DNA of 64,000 nt from Gigaspora rosea (GCA_003550325.1 QKWP01000417.1:138273-202272); one strand, 5' to 3'; numbered from the stretch's first letter, positions 36,125 to 49,079 are shown. The notes: generated by a model not told the origin, from the letters alone. A program made the numbers and translations.

Positions 36125-36863
36125 GAAAAAGGGATACAGATAATGTTATCACAAAGAATACATCCCGATAAACCTTATTTTAGGGATGATGCAAGGAACT
36201 GGAGAAAAAGTAGAAATCTATTGAGACGATTATGAAATTGAAACTCTTGAAACAGAAGAAAATGCAGCAGTATGAGAAATGCATGAAGAGTCAGGAATTT
36301 ACCTTGACGAACCCAAATTACAGAAGAACTGGAGTGAAACAGTACCATCACATCTTGAATGGACCTCCCGAAGATGTAATATTCAAGATGCAATATATAG
36401 TATTACACTCTCATTATTTATATATCCATGGGATTGGATACAAGAACCAATAGCTATGGAGCCAGATAAATCATCTGACTGGACATGGCATACATTTCAG
36501 GAAGTTGTATTCATGAACCTGATACCTATGCTACAGAAGAACCAAGACTTCATATTTCAAGAAATTGGAAAATATTTCAATTACTGTGAAATTGAATCAC
36601 TTGACGAACAAGAAGAATCTGCCATATTAGCTATGACATAAATGGAATTCAATACCTTTAAAAAGAAGACAGAAAAGCTAACGACTAGAGAAATAATTGC
36701 ATTGGAAAAATATAAGAAAGGCGTAAACCTTGAAATTAATAGGCTACGCGGAAGACTTACCAAAATTAATAAGTATCTTAATAATTATTACGGAAGGAAA
36801 TACTTACAAATATTCGATTTTCAAGATAGAAATAAAGTATCGGAAAGGCTAAACGACACTTGA
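36125..36863 (+). pseudogene. Nudix hydrolase domain, decayed, with coiled-coil tail
   Basis: From about 36183 the frame reads GMMQGTGEKVE, then ETEENAAV-stop-EMHEESGIYLDEPKL. This fits a Nudix box (E, seven residues, RE, x, x, EE, x, G) with the Arg codon CGA changed to TGA. Another TGA earlier is also one change from CGA. Later, MEPDKSSDWTWHTFQEV and LIPML match the family's EPE...W.W....L.PL ending. Nudix enzymes cleave nucleoside-diphosphate-linked substrates; the substrate is unknown here. After TAA at 36639-36641 a frame restarts at ATG 36642 with a charged, probably helical segment (EIIALEKYKKGVNLEINRLR). The upstream part contains HPDKPYF and one shift. Confidence 0.55.
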
Positions 36864-37169
36864 AGAAATACAATATAACGCACCAACCGAATACAGGAAA
36901 ATCCAGAAAAACATATATAGATATACTGTACATGAAACCGGAGATAAGAAGAGCATCTTACGCCAATTGAAAATCCGAACAATTAAAGATTATCTTAGCG
37001 TCGATCAAACAATGTCGCTACGATAGATCAACTGGCACTATCTTACACGAATTATCAGTTAATCTGATAATCACCGGCAAAATCATCCGGCCACGTAGAT
37101 CGATGCCTCAACCCAAATCTTTAATAAATTTGATGCTTTCATATGTGGCACATTCTTTTTTACGGCAAA

Positions 37170-38602
37170 ATGTCAATTTACGACAAACAATTTGTTTATC
37201 AGCCAGAAAAAATTGTTAAAGAAATGTGTAATCTCTATAATGAAGAAAGATTGAAAGGCCAAGATTCCGATTCAATTCTTAACACACTTGAACAATTTCT
37301 AGTAAACAAAAAACAAAATCCAGATGATATTATCAATTTTTGCTTAAATGATCATGTCAATCCTATAATTCAAAATGTTCTCGCAGATTGTTATTATTAT
37401 GGTAAATGGGTCGAAAAGGATGAAAACAAAGCATTCGCTTATTGTCAAAAATCTGCAGAGATGGGAAATGCTGATGCAATAAGAGAAGTTGGATATTGTT
37501 ATCAAAATGGAATTGGCGTTGAAAAAGATGGACAGAAGGCATTCGAATATTATCAAAAATCTGTTGAAGTGGGAAATGATGTTGCAATAAATGATGTTGG
37601 ATATTGTTATTATAATGGAATTGGAGTTGAAAAAGATGGACAGAAGGTATTAGAATATTATCAAAAATCTGCTGAAATGGGAAATGCTGTTGCAATAAGA
37701 CAAGTTGGATATTGTTATCATTATGGAACTGGAGTTGAAAAAGATGGACAGAAAGCATTCGAATATTATCAAAAATCTGCTGAAATGGGATATGCTGTTG
37801 CAATAAACGATCTTGGTAATTGTTATCAAAATGGAATTGGAGTTGAAAACAATGAATATACGGCATTCGAATATTACCAGAAATCTGCGGAGGTGGGTGA
37901 TGTCGATGCAATAAATCAAGTTGGATTTCGTTATCGAAATGGAATTGGAGTTGCAAGAAACATACAATGTGCCAATGATTGGTATAAAAAGTAAATAAAT
38001 ATTTTATTACAAACCTTTTTCAATTGATTTTTATTAATTTTTAAATTCTAATAGAGAACGAAGTATTAAGAGTACGTACTTGTTTTTTTTTGTTTATTCA
38101 TTATCTAGCTAGAACTAATTTAATTAGAATCTTTTTAAGAAATAATTAAATCATCATATCCTCCTGATCTTGATAATAATTTGATAAACTTATTGGATGA
38201 TGAGAGATATCAGTTGTCATGGATTTCCTATGAAGAATTCGAGAATATTAAGCAGATAGGCAAAGGTGGATTTGCAACAGTATACAGTGCTGATTGGCAT
38301 GATAAAGGACGAAATGCTCTAATAGGCGTTGCACTCAAAATAATTGATAATTCTGAAAAACTTAATCAAGGATTTATGAGCGAGGTAAATTGATGAAGTT
38401 TTATGTTTTTAAAAAACTTAAACTAATAATTATTTATTCTCAATAGTTGAAAAGGTTTTGTGAAATCGGATACGAAAATCCTTCATTCTTACAATGCTAT
38501 GGAATATCAAGACATCCAGATGGAAGATATGTAATTGGTTTAAAATATGCAGTTAGAGGTTCTTTATGTCAGAATCTTTCCAATGTGTCGCAAATGGAAT
38601 AG
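37170..38602 (+). CDS. Sel1-repeat protein fused to a truncated kinase N-lobe, copy 3
   Basis: Spliced exons 37170-37990, 38055-38071, 38140-38384 and 38447-38602 keep phase and would give 412 residues. ATG 37170 is chosen by match to copy 1. An in-frame ATG 27 bp upstream (MWHILFYGK) is specific to this copy. Residues of about 1-70 form a helical N-terminus with ILNTLEQFL. Six or so 36-residue Sel1 repeats (YCYxNGIGVEKDGQKAFEYY) follow, a solenoid used as a protein scaffold. Then comes KSSYPPDLDNNLINLLDDE, and a kinase N-lobe with IGKGGFATVY and VALK. Translation would stop at TAG 38600-38602, where sister copy 1 has TGG, before the HRD motif. The Sel1 part is the best preserved of all copies. 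Whether the truncated product is used is unknown. Confidence 0.75.
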
Positions 38603-39293
38603 AAAAAAAAAGCTTAATTTACTTCATTGTATTGTCACTGATCTTGAAGCAATTCATTCTCAAGAAATGATCCATCGCGATTTGCATAGTGGAAATATTT
38701 TACAAGATACCTTGGATAGTGCATACATCACAGACTTAGGTCTTTCAATTTCGACAAATGAAAAAATGAATGAAAAAATGGAAGGTAAAATTTGTGGAAT
38801 CTTACCTTATATCGATCCACAAGTTTTAATTAAAAAAGAATATACTACTGCATCAGATATTTATTCATTTGGAATAATCATGTGGGAAATCTTGTATGGG
38901 GTAACTGTATCTTATATTGGTAAATCAAGTGAAATCCATCTTCAATCTCTAATATGCAAAGGTTTACGGCCTCCTGTTAATAATGAAGCAACTTCATGTT
39001 ACGTGAATTTGATGAGAGAATGTTGGAGCGAGGATTCTAAAAATCGTCCATCGGCAGAAAAACTCTGTGAAATTTTTAAAAAATGGCAAGATGATGAAAA
39101 CATCTTATTAGAATTGAACAAATCAAAAATAAAACTTGAAAACATAGAAAAATCATACACGGATATGTTTAGTAAAGGAAGTAAATTTTATCCTCCCACC
39201 ATATCAATTGCAGATAGTGAATTTGCAAGATCTTTCTATCAAATAATAAAACAATTCAAATTAAAAACAAGGATAAAGAACATTACTGAGTGA
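38603..39293 (+). pseudogene. Kinase C-lobe of copy 3, out of frame with its N-lobe
   Basis: After the TAG and a nine-A run (eight in copy 1), the frame continues KKLNLLHCIVTDLEAIHSQE then MIHRDLHSGNIL, DLGLSIS, GILPYIDPQVLIKKEYTTAS, DIYSFGIIMWEIL and RPSAEKLCEIFKKW. A tail ends KLKTRIKNITE and TGA. HRDLHSGN lacks the Lys usual in Ser/Thr kinases, and DLG replaces DFG. The HRD Asp, the DLG Asp and the subdomain IX DIYSFG are present. This is the only copy with a complete copy 1/3-type C-terminus, so it defines what copy 1 lost. Confidence 0.8.
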
Positions 39294-40416
39294 ATTGTTT
39301 ATACAATACATATTTATTTTAGTGAGCAAAAAATAGTGTAGTTTGTATTATTAATATCGGAATTGGTGGTGTTTGTATGGATTAGTTAGTGGTGTACAAA
39401 TTATAAATTTGCATGGGATATTGAATATACTTAAAATTTTGGCTCGCATTAAAAAAATTCCAAAAAATTGGCAGTAATAAAAAAAAAAGTAATTATTCAG
39501 GTTTATTTTTATAGGCTGTTAAAAAAATTGATATAATAATTTTTACTTTTGAACCATTAATAATAACAATATACTAAATTAATACATATGATATCGAATA
39601 GCTTATTTTAAATAATCGGACAAAAAATGTATCTTTATACATGCAATGTAAAATAAGGATAAATAGTAAATAAAACTTGAATAGATCATTTTAAATACCA
39701 ATAAGTATACATTTATGAGCAAGCCAATCATTTGTCAAATTACCCGTATTCGACAACTTGCCCAATAATGGTGTTATCCGGCAATTTATGATTATGATTG
39801 GTAGAGAGTCACTCGCTGAGTTTAATTTGAATATACATGATTACGTAGTAACACATGAAAAAAATAACCAAGAAATTTTTTCATGATCATATGAGTTTGT
39901 CGGATAAACGTTTTTATGGGCGTGTACCAAATTAATAGTAAACAATCATGAGTTTAAATAACTTATTTATATTAGTTCGCAAATAATCTGTGCCTCCGAC
40001 ACTAGAGTTTTGTTAAAATCTTATATTGATAAAAGGTTCAAACATTTAGGGTGTAGGAAGTTCAAGTAAAGGTAATTGTTGGGCTCAAGATTTTGGTGCC
40101 CCAAAATGAAGAGTCAACGCGAGATCTTTTATGATATCGAATAATTTTAAAGAATATCAATACCATTTATCTTGTATTACTGTTATTTTTTCTACTTGTA
40201 TTTTGGTATATTGATAAGTTTACGACATATTGTAACGGCTTATTGTCACAGAATGAAATCAGATTTAACACGTTTACCCTCTTTTATTATTAACAGACAA
40301 AACCTTATAAATAAAACTAAAAAAAAAAACTTCACAAAGTTCTTTTTGTAACGTGTAATTTGTATAATATAACAATGGAGACGATTTATTGAATGCTAAT
40401 TGATAAGATGTATATT
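39294..40416 (+). other. Intergenic, with a dispersed repeat
   Basis: At about 39720-39930 the words GCCAATCATTTG, ATTCGACAA, GGTGTTAT, CCGGCAATTTATGATTATGA and CATGATCATATGAGTTTG repeat in order at about 62190-62360, so a dispersed element is present. No gene is supported. Confidence 0.55.
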
Positions 40417-40420
40417 ATAT

Positions 40421-40806
40421 GGAGTCTTTGCCCAAAAATCAAATTCGAGTTTTTGCTATATTTGGCACGGGCTACATTTTTCAATTATAAATGATAACCT
40501 GTTTGCATAACAGATAATAAAAAATCTGGATAATGCGATTTTTGAAAAACGTTACACAAAATGATCGTAAAGCCAAGTTCGTTAGGGTTAGTTTTTTTGA
40601 TGCAGTTAAGGTTATCAGGCTACATAGATATCAAGAATGGAACTTATGCAATGTGTAGATCAATATGTAAACAGACCTGGCTTTAACCGATCCCTATTTT
40701 TAGCACTGCAGATTGTTGATCTGTTTACACGTGATCAAACTTTCAAACCCGATTATCTCAAAATTGTTTATATTGCAGTATCGGCCCTTTCTACTGCAAA
40801 GACTCC
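40421..40806 (+). mobile_element. 386-bp insertion with 11-bp TIR and ATAT target duplication
   Basis: It begins GGAGTCTTTGC and ends GCAAAGACTCC, flanked by ATAT at 40417-40420 and 40807-40810. Copy A has the empty site TATTATATATTACAG near 4570-4582. An ATG frame from 40637 (ELMQCVDQYVNRPGF, SLFLALQIVDLF, KPDYLKIVYIAVSALSTA) looks like a captured coding exon, but I do not recognise the gene. No transposase. Confidence 0.85.
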
Positions 40807-41863
40807 ATATATTACAGAAAATTTGAAAATATCAAAATTTTAATTAGGAATTAAATTTGTAGATTTTATGTCTCTGTTTATTTCATAATAATTAATCAGA
40901 TCATAAAAAATATTCTAAAATTAAAAAAAAACACAAGAATAAAGATCTTTGCTATTGTTCTTAAACAGATATTATTATTATTATTCTTATCATATCCTAA
41001 AAAAGATGAAAATAAGGCATTTATTTATTATCATTACGATTACGATTTAGGGTTGACTGAAATATTTATAATTTTTGTTTTTTTTTTTGAATTCGATCGA
41101 AAATTGGCTTAGTAAAAAAAATGGATCTTTCAAGGATCTTTAAATAACTTAAAATGGCGGTAAAATGCGGTGTGATAAAACCTCAAAAATAGTGTGATAA
41201 AACTCCAAAGACTTCCAATATCTTAGCCAAAATAATAATGCATACCCCCACGATTTGTATCTGAGATTATTAAGTATATTTCGTGAACATGATTGTAAAA
41301 AGGCATGGTCAAAACATATGCATCCAAGTATTTCGATCATTGGTTAACTTTATTATAAATTCCCTACATAAAATACCTTCCACTTGACAAAGATTTTGCC
41401 CCTAGGAATGCCACAAATTATGGCAAATATTCAAGGCTGAAGATTACTAAAGCAAAGCTGTAAGCTAAGCAAAATCAGTTAATTACGTATATTTATACTA
41501 TCTTTAAACCTATTATACTGTAATCCATGTAAGGTTTTCATAGTACTTTACAGTTAAAAAAATGCCATGATAAAACTCCTTTAAAATAGCACGGTAATAA
41601 TTCAAAGATCTCTATCTCTGCCAAAAAAAATATATGGTAAATGTAGAGAGCTGAAATAATTAAAACTAAGCTGTAAATTGTACAAAGCCAGTTAACTCAT
41701 ATCTACCTTTGTAATTATACTACTACGTATACTGTAATCCATGCAAATTTTTATAATTAAAAAATGTCGTGCAAACCTTTTTTAAAAAAGCCAAAATGAA
41801 ATTAAAGTCAATAAAAAAAAGTAAACTGAAGTTAATTAGAGTTATTGAATCTCATTTTTAAGA

Positions 41864-41870
<7 letters not shown>

Positions 41871-41923
<53 letters not shown>
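41871..41923 (+). repeat. 53-nt poly(A) run
   Basis: An unbroken run of A. The same place in copy A (about 8150-8180) has only short A-runs interrupted by G and T, so this is a recent expansion or an assembly artefact. Confidence 0.9.
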
Positions 41924-41924
<1 letters not shown>

Positions 41925-44668
41925 CAAAGAAATAATAATGTGGTAAATATACGTACTAGACTGAAGATAACTAAAGTAAGTTGTAAGTTAAGCAAAGCCA
42001 GTTAATTGCATATCTACCTTGGTGATTATACGATTTATAAATTTAATTCTATGTAAAATTTCACAGTGTTTTACACGAATAAGTCATTTCCCAATTGCTT
42101 TTATATTCATCAAATTTTTTCTAAACATTAATTATGTGCACTTAATGTTGTCAAACACTTAAGCCAAATATTAATGCATGCACTCAGGATCAGATTTTTG
42201 CATATATTTCCATGGAATTTGACCTTGGTTTAATACATTGCACAATTTGTTTTAACCAAATAAACCAAATTAATATTTTTGAAAAAAATTTGCATCAGGA
42301 TTTTACTTTATTTTCCCGTTGTCTTGGTCCTTAGTTTAATCATTCTTTCATCCAATACGCGACACAGTAAATTTTAAAACATTTCATTTTTAAAATGCAA
42401 TATGAATATGAATGTTTATCTTTAATGTTTTATTTTATTAATATGTGCCTTTTACAAATTTTTTAGTTATAATCAGAATGCCAATTGGTAATAATAATAT
42501 ACTTAATTTTTAAAATAAATTATTAAAATTATATAATTCATTGACTAGTTGCATTATTCAAAATTCGAATTTTTCTGCCTTGCAAGGTCACTTTTACTAT
42601 CAAGCTAATGATGGCACTGCTGTTATGAACTTGATACTACTGTCTCAAATTATGAAGTTAATTGTTTATGTTTAGGGGTTTCAAAGTTAACAAATAAGTG
42701 ACGTATTTCGAAGATAAATAGATTTTTCAATAGCATTTTTACTATGTTATATTATAATTTTACTCTGAGTATGGTCGTATTGGAAAACTATTTGCCCCAA
42801 GACACGATATATCTAACTCCTCCTATTAATGTCTTATCAGTCTATTTAATATGTTATTGAATGTTACTTAACTTATTTTTAAATGCTTTTAATCTCTGTT
42901 CTTGATAGTAATTTATATTTAAAGCATTTATAGTTCAAATAGGTTAAGGTTGTCAAATTTTTTTAAATTTACTATATCTACTTGGAAAAAAAAATTCCAA
43001 GTATTAAACAAAACAAAAAAAACAAGTATATGTTTATTTTAGAAATCCCTAGTTACTTGCTCTTATGTGTTATTATTTTTAAGTTTCAATAAATAGAATT
43101 GCTGATTCTTTTTGTGGTTGTATATTTATTTTACAGTATTATTAAACATAATTTTATCTTAAAATAAGGTTCAAGAATATATATAGAGAGATAATAACTT
43201 TTTATAAATCATTTAATAGACAAAAATTTATATAATTTTATTAAATTTAGAGAATATAGATAATTAAAAAATTTCTAAAATAATTGTAAAATTAGATAAA
43301 TTTGGTTAAACGCATTTAGAAAGGACTTTCATTAAAGATGATGATTCAATTGACTAAAAAAACTGTAGAGTTAGGTGTTTAGCTCTGACGACTCCCAATT
43401 AATAAATGCCTAATACCAATTGATATATATTCTTGACTATATATTATTGAGCTTGTTATGTAGTCCAGAGTTCTAAGAACTCTGATCACTTGAAGTTTTT
43501 CCACGCCTCAATTGAAGCCTTCATTATTAGAATTTAGTTTAAGCAGCGTTTCGGATATTAATAATTTTAATTGTGAATTTGTGCCATGCATTAATCAGTC
43601 ACAATGATCTCATTTTTTCAGTATGTGCTTTGTCAACCGTCCTGTATTTTGAATCATCTATTTTATACCGAACTAATATAAATATTTAAAATTTTTAGTT
43701 CGTTCATTATAAAAAGATTTATTGTAATGAGAGTTGACTGTACTTAATATGTAAATAGAATATTTTTCAGTAATTTAGAAGTATGTAAGGTTGACAAAGC
43801 TTATAAAATTTAGTTTTAAAAGTGAAAATCCTTTAACAATAAGGAATGTTAGTTACTATTCAGCGTAGATTATAAGCTTTTTTTCATTTGAATTTTTTTA
43901 TAAACTATATAGTACGTGTTTATCAACTAACATTCTTGTGTTTATTTGAAATTCGCTACAATACTTTTAAAGCCAATATTTCTCTTATATTAAGAACTTT
44001 GATGAGTTGTCATCATTCTGCCTGTAAAAATTTTAAAGATTATAATTTATAAGCATTATAAAAGGAAACGAATACGAATATTTCTTGAATTCAAAACAAT
44101 AATATTAGAAACAAAAGCTTGCCATAAAATCTCAAAATTGTGGGCATGAGCATTAATTACTGTATGAAAAATGAAGGGAAATACACTTTTTTTTAAAAAA
44201 TAACAAGACATAATTTAAATAGAAATAATGTTTGAAAATGGAATTTCATTCTATTAAAACTTATGATTTTATTATTGTTTTCATTAGAATTTTTTAATTT
44301 GCACAAATTACTTGGATGGTTAATTCGCCACGAACCTGACGAAACAAACAGTGCAACACCTTGTCATATAAATAAGAATCAATCAGTGATCTGACTTTAA
44401 ATCTTTCTTTCTTATAAATATATAAATATCAAATAATTGGATCGAAAAAATTTAACGTTTTATTTAAAGTTATCATTCGAAAATCACAAATATAGAAAAA
44501 TTCCTGAAAAAGCAAATATCTAATAACATCATAAACAGTCGATAAAAATGATGTTTGCCAATGATTACAAAAGAATATTGAAATTTATCAGCTCAATACT
44601 TTACATCATTTTTGAAATAGACAAAGCTTCTAATAGTAAAATACGCCATTCAATAAAAACTTCAATTA
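41924..44668 (+). other. Non-coding duplicated stretch
   Basis: It aligns with about 8180-8740 and 9100-11290 of copy A. No frame is conserved across both. Confidence 0.55.
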
Positions 44669-45830
44669 TTACATTATAATATAATGCAGTCTTAATTTCA
44701 AATGTTTAAACCTTTTTTCGATCCTAGCATTAATTATATATGCACAAGGAAATGCATCGTTTAATGCTTCTTTCACTTCTGGTCCAAGATTATTATAGCT
44801 AATATGCAAAGAAGTTAGCGGAATGTTCTTGATGTTTTTGCAACATTAACTTCGAATAGTAATTATACTAGCTTTAGTTTAAATTATTATTCTTGATCAT
44901 TTTGTGCATTAGGTATATATAATGCATTTCTCATACATTTCTCATCGTATTTTTAATATATTAATTATTTATTCATTATGCAGCCCTATCTTTCCCTCCT
45001 TCTAATCCAAGAAAATTATGGCTAATATACAAAGTGATCAAGGTAGTTTCGTGTAAAGTGCATATACTAACGCTTTTCCTCCTTCTGATCCGATATTATC
45101 ACAACTAAGTTTCAAAGAAGCCAGCGTGGTGTTTTTAAAAAATTTTTCTGCCAATGCTTTTCCTTCTTCTGATCCGAGATTATTACAATTAAGATTCAAA
45201 GAAGTCAGAGTGGAGTTTTTGCAAAGTGCATCAGCTAATGCTTTTCCTCCTTCTGATCCAAGATTATTCTCTTGAATATTCAAAGAAATTAGCATGGAAT
45301 TCTTGCAAAGTGCATTAGCTAATGCTTTTCCTCCTTCTAATCCAAGGTAATTAAGTCTAATAATATTTAAAGAAGTTAACGTGGTGTTTTTGCAAAGCGC
45401 ATCTGCTAACGCCTTTCCTCCTTCAGATCCAAGATTATTATTACAAAGATTCAAAGAAGTCAACGTGGTGTTTTCACAAAACGCACTTGCTAACGCTTTT
45501 CCACCTTCTGATCCATGATTATTGCAAACAAGATTCAATAAAGTCAATGCAGAGTTCTTGCAAAGTGAATCTGCTAATGCTTTACCTCCTTCTGGCCCAA
45601 AATCATTCAAGCAAAGATCCAAATAAATAAGTGTGGTGTTTTTGCAAAGAAGCTTTGCTAATCTCTTCCCCCTTCAACGCCAATTTGATTATTATAAAGA
45701 TTTAAAGAATATATGCACTGTTATTTTAAAAAATCTCTAAGAGTGCTTTCATTCCTTTTCATTCCTTTAAACCCAAGTTTATTAGAACTGAGATTCAAAG
45801 AAGTTAAAGTAGAATCTACTCCAGTATCAA
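44669..45830 (-). pseudogene. LRR (ribonuclease-inhibitor-like) gene, copy B
   Basis: The longest intact frame, 45622 to 45038, has 194 residues and about seven 28-residue LRRs of the form LTSLNLCNNNLGSEGGKALA. More repeats are readable upstream to about 45830 (TLTSLNLSSNKLGFKG) after frame breaks. After a lost stretch at 45040 (LYTKLP and stop) and an inserted 150 bp, the C-terminus resumes: IPLTSLHISYNNLGPEVKEA with CAYIINARIEKRFK and TAA at 44669. The final repeat with P in place of S and the basic tail look like a true C-terminal cap. Function is protein binding only by inference. Confidence 0.75.
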
Positions 45831-45849
45831 ACAGTTTTTTAATCGGATT

Positions 45850-48125
45850 TCGTCACAATTTAAAAACAAGACTTTGTTATGGTAGTTTTAGTTCCAATCC
45901 ATCAGAATTTAAAAAACCTTGGTAGTTTTTGAACCCGATCCATTATAATTAAAAAAAATTAGTTAGTAATAGTTTTTGAGCCAATTTCAATTGAAAAAAA
46001 TTAACTTATCTTCATAAACTTGTTATGCGTCCCACCTCACGAATAGCCGTTGTAACAGTGTTGTAACCAACCAATTATTTTGCTATGTCCATAAAAATTG
46101 TTCACAGTACATCTCCGGCATCAAACAATTTTTTAATCAGATTTCATCACACAATTTAAAAACAAGACTTCGTTATGGTAATTTTAGTTCCAATTCATGA
46201 GAATTTAAAAACCTTAGTAGTTTTGAACCTGGTCCATTAAAATTGCAAAATTCATTAGTAGTAGTTTTTGAATCAAATCCACTTAAAAAAGAAGTTTTAT
46301 TATTGCAAATCTGTCATGCGCCCCTACCTCACGCATAATTGTCGTAACCAACCAATAGATTGTTCACAACATATCTATTCCAGATTCAGTTTCTTAATCG
46401 GATTTCATCAGTATTTTTTAAAAAAGATTTTGCTATGGTAATTTTGGATCCAATCCACCGGAATCTAATAAACCTTGGTGGTTTTTGAACCCAAAAAAAT
46501 TCAATAGTTGCAGCTTTTGAACAAATCCATTAAAAAAAAAACATCTTTACAAACCTGCCATTCGCCCCTACTCCGTGCATAATCGTTGTAGCAACCAATT
46601 ATTTTGCTACATCTGTATAACACAACTGTTTCAAAGAAAACATATGAAACTATGTGAAAAAACCTTGCTTGCTAGTTTTAATTCGATCCACTAAATTTAA
46701 AATACCTTTGTTGGTAACTTTTGAACCAAATCCACTTGAAAAAAATGTTGGTTGTTTTGAACCAAACCCATTTAGAACAAAGAAAAATTTGTTAACTTTA
46801 CAAATTTGTCATGCACCCCTACCCCCGCGCACAACCGTGTAACCAACCAATTATCTTGTTACACCCGTAAATTTAAAAAGATAGGTCCTTGTGCTAGTAG
46901 TTTTTGAACCCGATCCATTCAAGTTTAAGGAAGAGCTTCACACTTCATTACTGGTAGTTTTTGAACCAAATCCCCTACCTGTGTATAACTATCATGGCCA
47001 AACAATTATTTGTTACGTTTGTGGTAAAAATCCATTCGCAACACTAGTTCTATGAAAAACAGTATGTTAGTAGCGTTTTGAACCAAAACCACTTTAAAAA
47101 AAAAAAGCTTAAATAATCTTTACCAAACTGTCACGCGCCCCTACCCCGCGTACAACTGTTGTAACCAACCAATTGTCTCGTTACGCCCGTAAATTTAACA
47201 AGTTAGGTCCTTGTTGCTAGTAGTTTTTGAACCCAATCCATTCAAGTTTAAGGAAGAGCTTCACGCTTCATTACTGGTAGTTTTGAACCAAATCCCCTAC
47301 CTGTGTATAACTGTTATGGCCAAACAATTATTTGTTACGTTTGTAGTAATGATCCATTCGCAAAACTAGTTCTATAAAAACATTATGTTAGTAGCTTTTC
47401 GAACCAAAACCACTTTAAAAAAAACAAATAATCTTTACCAAGCTGTTATGCACCCCTACCCTGCGCACAACCGTCATAACCAACCAATTATCTCATTACG
47501 CCCATAAATTTAATAAGTAGTCCTTGTTGCTAGTAGTTTTTTAAATCTGATCCATTCAAGTTTAAGGAAGAGCTTCACGCTTCATTACTGGTAGTTTTTG
47601 ATCAAATCTCCTACCTGTGTGTAACTGTCATAGCCAAACAATTATTTGTTACGTTTGTAGTAAAGATCCATTCGCAACACTAGTTCTATGAAAAACAGTA
47701 TATTAGTAGCTTTTTGAACCAAAACCACTTAAAAAAAAAAGCTTAAATAATCTTTACCAAACTGTCATGTGCCCTACCCTACGCACAAACGTCGTAACAA
47801 CCGTAAATTTAAAAAGGTAGGTCCTTGTTGTTAGTAGCTTTTGAATCCGATCCATTCAAGGAAGAGCTTCAGACTTCATTACTGATAGTTTTTGAACCAA
47901 ATCCCCCTACCTGTGTATAACTGTCATAGCCAAACAATTATTTGTTACGTTTGTAGTAGAGATCCATTCGCAACACTAGTTCTATGAAAAACAGTATGTT
48001 AGTAGCTTTTTGAACCAAAACCACTTTAAAAAAAAGCTTAAATAATCTTTATCAAACTGTCACATGCCCTTACCCCACGCACAACCGTCGTAACCAACCA
48101 ATTATCTTGCTACGTCTGTAAAGAT
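45850..48125 (+). repeat. Tandem array of about 300-bp units, copy B
   Basis: Same units as 12300-14530. GGTCCTTGTTGCTAGTAG-type markers recur at about 46884, 47206, 47520 and 47820, and CAACACTAGTTCTATGAAAA recurs in most units. Unit number and order match copy A, so the array existed before the segmental duplication. Confidence 0.8.
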
Positions 48126-48585
48126 CTGTTCAAAATGTGACTGGTTCTGTGGAAAACAACGTTTTAGTAGCCTTTTAACCACACTAAACTTAAAAGATAT
48201 TTGTTACTATAGCTTTTGAACTTAATTCAAAAAGACTTTCATTACTGGTAATTTTTAGCATTATTAAAAGAAAGGCTTCGTCACTAATATGTTTAGGTTC
48301 GAATCATAAAAAAAAAATTTTTAAAGGTAGCTCATTTAGAATCTATGTGATCTTCATTTCTATGGTCGTCGTTGTTTCAGTTTTTTGGAATTTACGGATT
48401 TTTTTATTATATAATTTGGTTTTGTAATTTGGTAAATCTTTTTGCCAAATGTGTATTTATTAGAAAATTGAAAAAACTCAATTTTCAAAAAAAGGTAAAA
48501 ATGGGCTGTTTTAATAAGTAACACCACATAAAAAATAAAAAATTCGAATAAAAAAAACATAATTTTGATTCAATTTTGATTTATT

Positions 48586-48828
48586 TTAATTTAACACAAT
48601 CCCACCCGCTATTTTTTCTATTGTAAAACTAATCGAAAAATATTTTTTCGAAACACTTAGGTGAACCCCAACCCACCCCAACCCACCGGTACTAGTCGTG
48701 GCACGGTTCCCGGCTTCGAGAGGGGCTGTCTTTGATATTAATACTTTTTTAAGTATTTTATCAAAAGGTTGAACCCAAGTTTTGTTGTAAGAGCTTGAGA
48801 AAGTCCACACCCCGTATTCTATACTCAA
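48586..48828 (-). other. 80-aa open frame, doubtful gene
   Basis: The frame starts MSIEYGVWTFSSSYNKTWVQ and contains AGNRATTSTGGLGWVGVHLS. It has no recognised domain. In copy A the first 20 or so residues are kept, but a frameshift follows (14990-15235), so either it decayed there or it is chance. GC content is a little higher than the surroundings. Confidence 0.25.
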
Positions 48829-49079
48829 AAAAAAATCGACGAAATTATGGGACTAGAAAAAAAAAAGGTGACCCCGTGTTTATGTCTTTTTCATCAACGT
48901 GATTTTTGAACACGCGATTATGACGTAATCGACACGTTTTTATTGGTTAATTATACAAAATTTTTTTTTATAGTCAGCGGGTCCGGGATCGACGTTACAC
49001 AATATTTATATTGTAAACCCAGAATTTTTCGGGTCTAAAGCAAACTTAAAAAAAAATAATTCAATCGATACAACACTTA

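Noticed and set aside
36232-36453. Plus-strand 73-aa frame overlapping the Nudix region
   Set aside because: It is a shifted reading of the Nudix frame, without motif.
46654-46842. Short frames with VFEPNPLEKN-like words (also 13075-13329)
   Set aside because: They come from the 300-bp tandem array. The words repeat with the units and frames are not kept.
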